DNA of 33,875 nt from JAAXTX01 sp035560715 (GTDB lineage: Bacteria > Patescibacteriota > Minisyncoccia > Moranbacterales > UBA1568), in NCBI GenBank assembly GCA_035560715.1, contig DATMYW010000036.1, forward strand, positions 1 through 33,875, given 5' to 3'. A program made the position numbers and the translations under genes. The notes beneath the pieces are model-generated. The model did no database searches and had not been told where the DNA came from. It saw only the letters and a program-made list of their open reading frames with translations. Below are positions 30,757-33,875 of this stretch, one piece after another (position 1 is the stretch's first letter; every line of letters starts with the position of its first letter).

Positions 30757-31335
30757 CTATTGTGGAAACAGAAATATGATGGCGTCGACATATGAATCGG
30801 CTTCAGGGGTGAACGCGAGCTCGAATTCAGTCGGAAATTCGATGATCCTTTCAAACGGGAATCCGAGCGTTTCCATCGAATTGAATTCTTTGAAAGCCTG
30901 TCTGCTATAGCCATCTCCGAACTGGATTATCAGATAGCCCCGTCCCTGTTTTATGATCGCGTCGTCGATGAGATAGTGTCCGTGCGGGTCGAGAGTGACA
31001 GCTTCCGCCTCATCCGATACTTTCGGGATCAGATTGAACCAGAGCGGCGAATTGATGAGAAAGTCATCGCCGGTCTTGTCGTCCACGAAAGGTTTGACGA
31101 GGGCGCCGGCATCGGACCGTATGATCTCGACCTGCCCAGGCATTGTCCGGGGTTCGCGGAGACCATCCCTTTTAATTTCCGCGACAAGGGTTCTGCCGTC
31201 ACCGATTTCGAGATAGAGAAGATGGGCTGTCGCGCTTGTCTCGACGAAGAATACTGGGAACGCCCCCAACGGCAGCTGGTCGAATCTGCTGAGTCGCGTT
31301 ATCGTGAGGGCTCTGAGAGGGTTACTGGTCTTCAT
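30757..31335 (-). CDS. Hypothetical cassette protein F
   Basis: A 192-residue protein not recognised and the rightmost of the series. Strands include LLYLEIGDGRTLVAEIKRDG (about residues 38-58, corresponding to motif one) and GYLIIQFGDGYSRQAFKEF (about 130-150). It ends in a hydrophobic VDAIIFLFPQ. There is no signal peptide. ATG 31335 follows GAGGAG at about 10 nt. The hairpin abutting the SD is only a short GGC-ATA-GCC, not the UUCG type. Promoter and terminator are its own. It is divergent from radC. Confidence 0.75.
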   Translation of the reverse strand: MKTSNPLRALTITRLSRFDQLPLGAFPVFFVETSATAHLLYLEIGDGRTLVAEIKRDGLREPRTMPGQVEIIRSDAGALVKPFVDDKTGDDFLINSPLWFNLIPKVSDEAEAVTLDPHGHYLIDDAIIKQGRGYLIIQFGDGYSRQAFKEFNSMETLGFPFERIIEFPTEFELAFTPEADSYVDAIIFLFPQ

Positions 31336-31399
31336 GATACGTATCTCCTCGGGCTATGCCTGGATGTGGTTATTGTAAATGTCCTGGTTGCTAACGTAG

Positions 31400-31428
31400 A
31401 GTATGGAGATGGCTTTCTAAAAAGTCAA
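31400..31428 (-). promoter_or_regulatory. Promoter of gene F
   Basis: TTGACT (31423-31428), 17 bp, CATACT (31400-31405) on the - strand. Confidence 0.65.
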
Positions 31429-31440
31429 TTATTTATGAGG

Positions 31441-31475
31441 AAATCTCGCTTTACAAGCGGGTTTTTTGGTGGGAG
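31441..31475 (+). repeat. Terminator-like element in a divergent intergenic region
   Basis: CGCTT-TAC-AAGCG, extended by a wobble and a C-G pair, precedes GGGTTTTTTGGTGGGAG. It points along the + strand between the F promoter and radC, where no + strand transcript is expected to end, so it may travel as a repeat rather than serve as a gene's terminator. Confidence 0.6.
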
Positions 31476-31536
31476 AATGGGGAAAAGAAGGGAAAAGTCG
31501 GGTTTGGTATCAGGTATCGAAACGAACGGAAACGAT

Positions 31537-32199
31537 ATGTCGCGGATGAAGGATGTCCCGAAAATCGAACGGCCCCGTGAACGGATGGAGAAGTACGGGC
31601 CGGAGAAACTCAAAGATGAGGAACTTTTGGCGATTTTGTTGCGGACCGGACTCAAGGGGACGAATGTCGTGACGCTTTCGAAAAAGATCCTTTCGACGTT
31701 CCGGGAAAAGGGGATCGGCGAAGCGGCCGTCGCGGAACTGAAGACGATTAAGGGACTCGGTGCGGCAAAGGCATGTGAGATTGTCGCGTGCTTCGAACTC
31801 GGTAAGCGGTTGCTCAAGGACAAGCGGACCGCCGTACTTCTCACGCCCAAAGACGTGTGGGCGCGAATGGAAGATATCCGAGGGAGCAAGAAAGAACATT
31901 TCGTGGTTTTCTTCCTCGATAGTCGGAGTCAGGAAATCCGTCGCGAGACCGTCTCGATCGGTACCCTCGACGAGAGTCTTGTCCATCCGCGCGAAGTCTT
32001 CGAATCCGCCATACGGCACAACGCCGCCGCTATCATCGTGGCGCACAACCATCCGTCCGGCGACCCTGCCCCGTCGCGAGCCGACCTTGCCGTCACCCGC
32101 CGTCTCCGCGACGCCGGCGGCCTCCTCGGCATCCCGCTCCTGCAACATATAATCGTGACCGCCCGTGACTTTTCCAGTATCGATGAAAACCAACTCTGA
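31537..32199 (+). CDS. radC: RadC-family JAB/MPN-domain protein
   Basis: A 220-residue RadC. It has an N-terminal helix-hairpin-helix region (IKGLGAAKACEIVACFELGKRL) and a C-terminal JAB1/MPN metalloprotease-like domain with the zinc motif HNHPSGDPAPSRAD (His170, His172, Asp183) and an upstream glutamate in the VHPREVFE strand region. Despite the name, a repair role is not established; RadC genes often lie in or near mobile and defence regions, as here next to hsdM. The start is ATG 31537 (MSRMKDVPKIERPRE), the usual N-terminus; ATG 31477 with GGTGGGAG before it would add 20 residues. Confidence 0.92.
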   Translation: MSRMKDVPKIERPRERMEKYGPEKLKDEELLAILLRTGLKGTNVVTLSKKILSTFREKGIGEAAVAELKTIKGLGAAKACEIVACFELGKRLLKDKRTAVLLTPKDVWARMEDIRGSKKEHFVVFFLDSRSQEIRRETVSIGTLDESLVHPREVFESAIRHNAAAIIVAHNHPSGDPAPSRADLAVTRRLRDAGGLLGIPLLQHIIVTARDFSSIDENQL

Positions 32200-32223
32200 A
32201 TATGAATTGCCACATTCAGAGTT
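32192..32223 (+). other. Inverted repeat overlapping the radC stop codon, with a direct repeat
   Basis: AACTCTGAAT and ATTCAGAGTT form a perfect 10-bp inverted repeat that includes the TGA stop of radC; no T run follows. TCTGAATATGAAT recurs at 32195-32207 and 32235-32247. The rest of the 214-bp gap to hsdM is AT-rich, with only the terminator at 32311. Confidence 0.6.
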
Positions 32224-32310
32224 AAGCCGCCAAGTCTGAATATGAATAAGAAATACTTATAGCCAGGAATATAGTTCCAAGGAAGAAATAAAGGAATGTG
32301 AGCAACGCTG

Positions 32311-32336
32311 AAACCCGCTTTACAAGCGGGTTTTTT
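32311..32336 (+). terminator. Terminator of radC, best copy of the AAACCCGC element
   Basis: AAACCCGCTT (32311-32320) pairs perfectly with AAGCGGGTTT (32324-32333) around TAC, followed by TTT and then GGTAGGATAATG. It is the cleanest member of the repeated family. Confidence 0.9.
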
Positions 32337-32413
32337 GGTAGGATAATGACATGAGACGCGTGATCTGCAGGAGCCGGTTTAGGCTTATTGCAGGATAAAT
32401 ATCAAGATGAACT

Positions 32414-33865
32414 ATGTTTGAACAGGCTTTCAAGAATATCGACAATATCCTACATACAGACTCCGGGTCGGCCACGGAGTTAGATTACGTGGAACAGACG
32501 TCCTGGATCCTCTTCCTGAAGTATTTGGACGATCTTGACGAGACGAAGAAAACCGAGGCGGCGCTTTCGGGAAAAAAATACGCGTATATCCTCGCGCCGG
32601 AGTACCGATGGAATACCTGGGCGTGCCCGAAGACGGCCGATGGGAAACTTGATCATCAGTCAGCGCTCGACGGCGACGATCTGAATGATTTTGTGAACGA
32701 CAAATTATTCCCGTACCTCAAGAAATTCAAGGCCGAAGACCCGGATACCATCGAGTATAAGATCGGTGAGATATTCAGCGAGCTGAAGAACAAGATTTCG
32801 AGTGGCTATAAGCTCCGCGAGATTTTGAATATCGTGGATGGCATGCACTTCCGCTTGTACGAGGAAAAGCACGAGCTTTCGCACCTCTACGAGTCCAAGA
32901 TCAAGAACATGGGCAATGCGGGGCGAAACGGTGGGGAATACTACACCCCGCGTCCGCTTATCAAGACAATCGTCAAAGTCGTCGCGCCGAAGATCGGCGA
33001 AACGATCTATGACGGTGCTTGTGGGTCGGCCGGATTCCTCGTGGAATCATATAACTATCTGACCGAACATCAGGCGAAGCTCTCCTCCAAGCAGATGCAA
33101 ATTTTGCAGGACAGCACCTTCTACGGCAAAGAGATCAAATCCCTCGCCTACATTATCGGCATCATGAATATGATCCTGCATGGGATCGAGCGGCCGAATA
33201 TCCGGCACATGAATACGCTTTCGGAGAATATCAATGACATCCAGGAGAAGGATCGTTTCGACGTGATCCTCGCCAATCCGCCGTTCGGAGCGAAGATCGG
33301 CACGGAACTGCAGCAGAACTTCCCCATCAAGTCGAGCGCGTCCGACAATCTCTTCTTGCAGCACTTCATCAAGAGTCTCAAGGCCGGAGGCCGGGCAGGC
33401 ATCGTCATCAAGAACACCTTCCTCTCGAATACCGATAATGCCTCGACCAGTTTGCGTAAGCACCTGCTTGAATCTTGTGATCTGCATACGGTCCTCGACC
33501 TCCCCGGCGGGGCGTTCCAGGGTGCGGGTGTAAAAACGGTCGTGCTGTTTTTCGAAAAGGGCAAGCCGACCAAGAAAGTTTGGTTTTATCAACTCAACCT
33601 TGACCGCAATCTTGGCAAAACAAATGCACTCAATGAAAAAGATTTGGCAGATTTTGTTGAGCTTCAAAAAACCAAAGCTGAAAGCGTAAATTCTTGGAGT
33701 ATCGATGTTTCTAAAGTTGACCAAAAAACTTTTGATTTGTCTGTGAAGAATCCAAGCAAGAGTGAAGAAATTGCATTGCGCGAGCCGAAGGATATTGTGG
33801 CTGAGATTATAAAATTGGATAGAGAGAGCGAGGAAATTTTGAAAGGAATTAAAAAGTTTTTATAA
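32414..33865 (+). CDS. hsdM: Type I restriction-modification DNA methyltransferase subunit HsdM
   Basis: A 483-residue N6-adenine methyltransferase. The N-terminal helical domain (residues about 1-150) opens MFEQAFKNIDNILHTDSGSA and has the typical LRFLKYLDDLD-like stretch; the catalytic domain carries YYTPRPL, the AdoMet motif I DGACGSAGFL (Asp200-Leu209) and the motif IV NPPF (Asn288-Phe291). HsdM pairs with HsdS for site recognition and with HsdR for restriction; both should lie downstream, outside the window. The last 90 or so codons are strongly AT-rich compared with the first 390, which suggests recombination or acquisition around the C-terminal HsdS-contact region. Start ATG 32414, without a clear SD. 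Confidence 0.95.
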   Translation: MFEQAFKNIDNILHTDSGSATELDYVEQTSWILFLKYLDDLDETKKTEAALSGKKYAYILAPEYRWNTWACPKTADGKLDHQSALDGDDLNDFVNDKLFPYLKKFKAEDPDTIEYKIGEIFSELKNKISSGYKLREILNIVDGMHFRLYEEKHELSHLYESKIKNMGNAGRNGGEYYTPRPLIKTIVKVVAPKIGETIYDGACGSAGFLVESYNYLTEHQAKLSSKQMQILQDSTFYGKEIKSLAYIIGIMNMILHGIERPNIRHMNTLSENINDIQEKDRFDVILANPPFGAKIGTELQQNFPIKSSASDNLFLQHFIKSLKAGGRAGIVIKNTFLSNTDNASTSLRKHLLESCDLHTVLDLPGGAFQGAGVKTVVLFFEKGKPTKKVWFYQLNLDRNLGKTNALNEKDLADFVELQKTKAESVNSWSIDVSKVDQKTFDLSVKNPSKSEEIALREPKDIVAEIIKLDRESEEILKGIKKFL

Positions 33866-33875
33866 GAATTACTAA

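Noticed and set aside
1..33875. Recoding of TGA as glycine, as in Gracilibacteria/Absconditabacteria
   Set aside because: TGA ends several well-defined genes (parB, the trxB-like gene, radC) at the expected length, so the standard code applies.

Overview
The window looks like a chromosome segment of a Candidate Phyla Radiation (Patescibacteria) bacterium with moderately high GC. The sequence shows dense, mostly + strand housekeeping genes, many start codons without a Shine-Dalgarno (SD) sequence, a HIT protein with an HxHxK variant, an isolated lower-glycolysis cluster, and a winged-helix/PaaX-Cas2-like protein of a kind common in CPR genomes. TGA serves as an ordinary stop. The phylum-level placement is inference from gene style; no rRNA is present.

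Layout. 1-1962: an AT-rich Fic-domain gene, then a diverged folD. 2054-2730 (-): a HIT protein and tRNA-Leu(CAA). 2908-9542: parA, parB, a DPM/DPG-synthase-like glycosyltransferase, then galT, tpiA, class II fba and gap. 9586-13596: a D-aminoacylase-like amidohydrolase with altered catalytic residues, murD, and a thioredoxin-reductase-like protein lacking the NADPH motif. 13695-22452: a CAP-domain exported protein, a hairpin-rich untranslated stretch, murA, mreB, two GT4 glycosyltransferases, a DNA polymerase III delta-prime-like ATPase, an FtsQ-like division protein and a LigB/DODA-type dioxygenase. This part supplies cell-wall synthesis, shape, division and surface glycan functions.

22472-31430 is an accessory region and the most interesting part. 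Six unrecognised beta-rich proteins of about 170-210 residues (A-F) lie on the - strand. Each is a one-gene unit with its own strong -35/-10 promoter (TTGACN, 16-17 bp, TAnnNT-like), a strong SD and its own terminator. In B, C, D and E a 14-nt hairpin closed by a UUCG or UUCU loop abuts the SD, and base changes in the stem are kept paired by wobble. The proteins are highly diverged but share a G-x-D-G-x-R-hydrophobic motif. Between the units lie ten copies of an exactly 40-bp semi-palindromic repeat with an almost invariant core AATGCGGTCGTCAG. Five copies are preceded, at a constant 11 nt, by a conserved 18-mer. A PaaX/Cas2-like gene sits between two copies, and one copy supplies its stop codon. 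A + strand gene with two RRxFL motifs and a short + strand hypothetical gene share the region.

31537-33865: radC and hsdM, the modification subunit of a type I restriction system. The hsdM 3' end turns AT-rich.

Several core intergenic spacers carry recurring low-complexity words arranged as imperfect inverted repeats, and one such word, a GTCGAAA tandem array, has entered the coding sequence of a glycosyltransferase.
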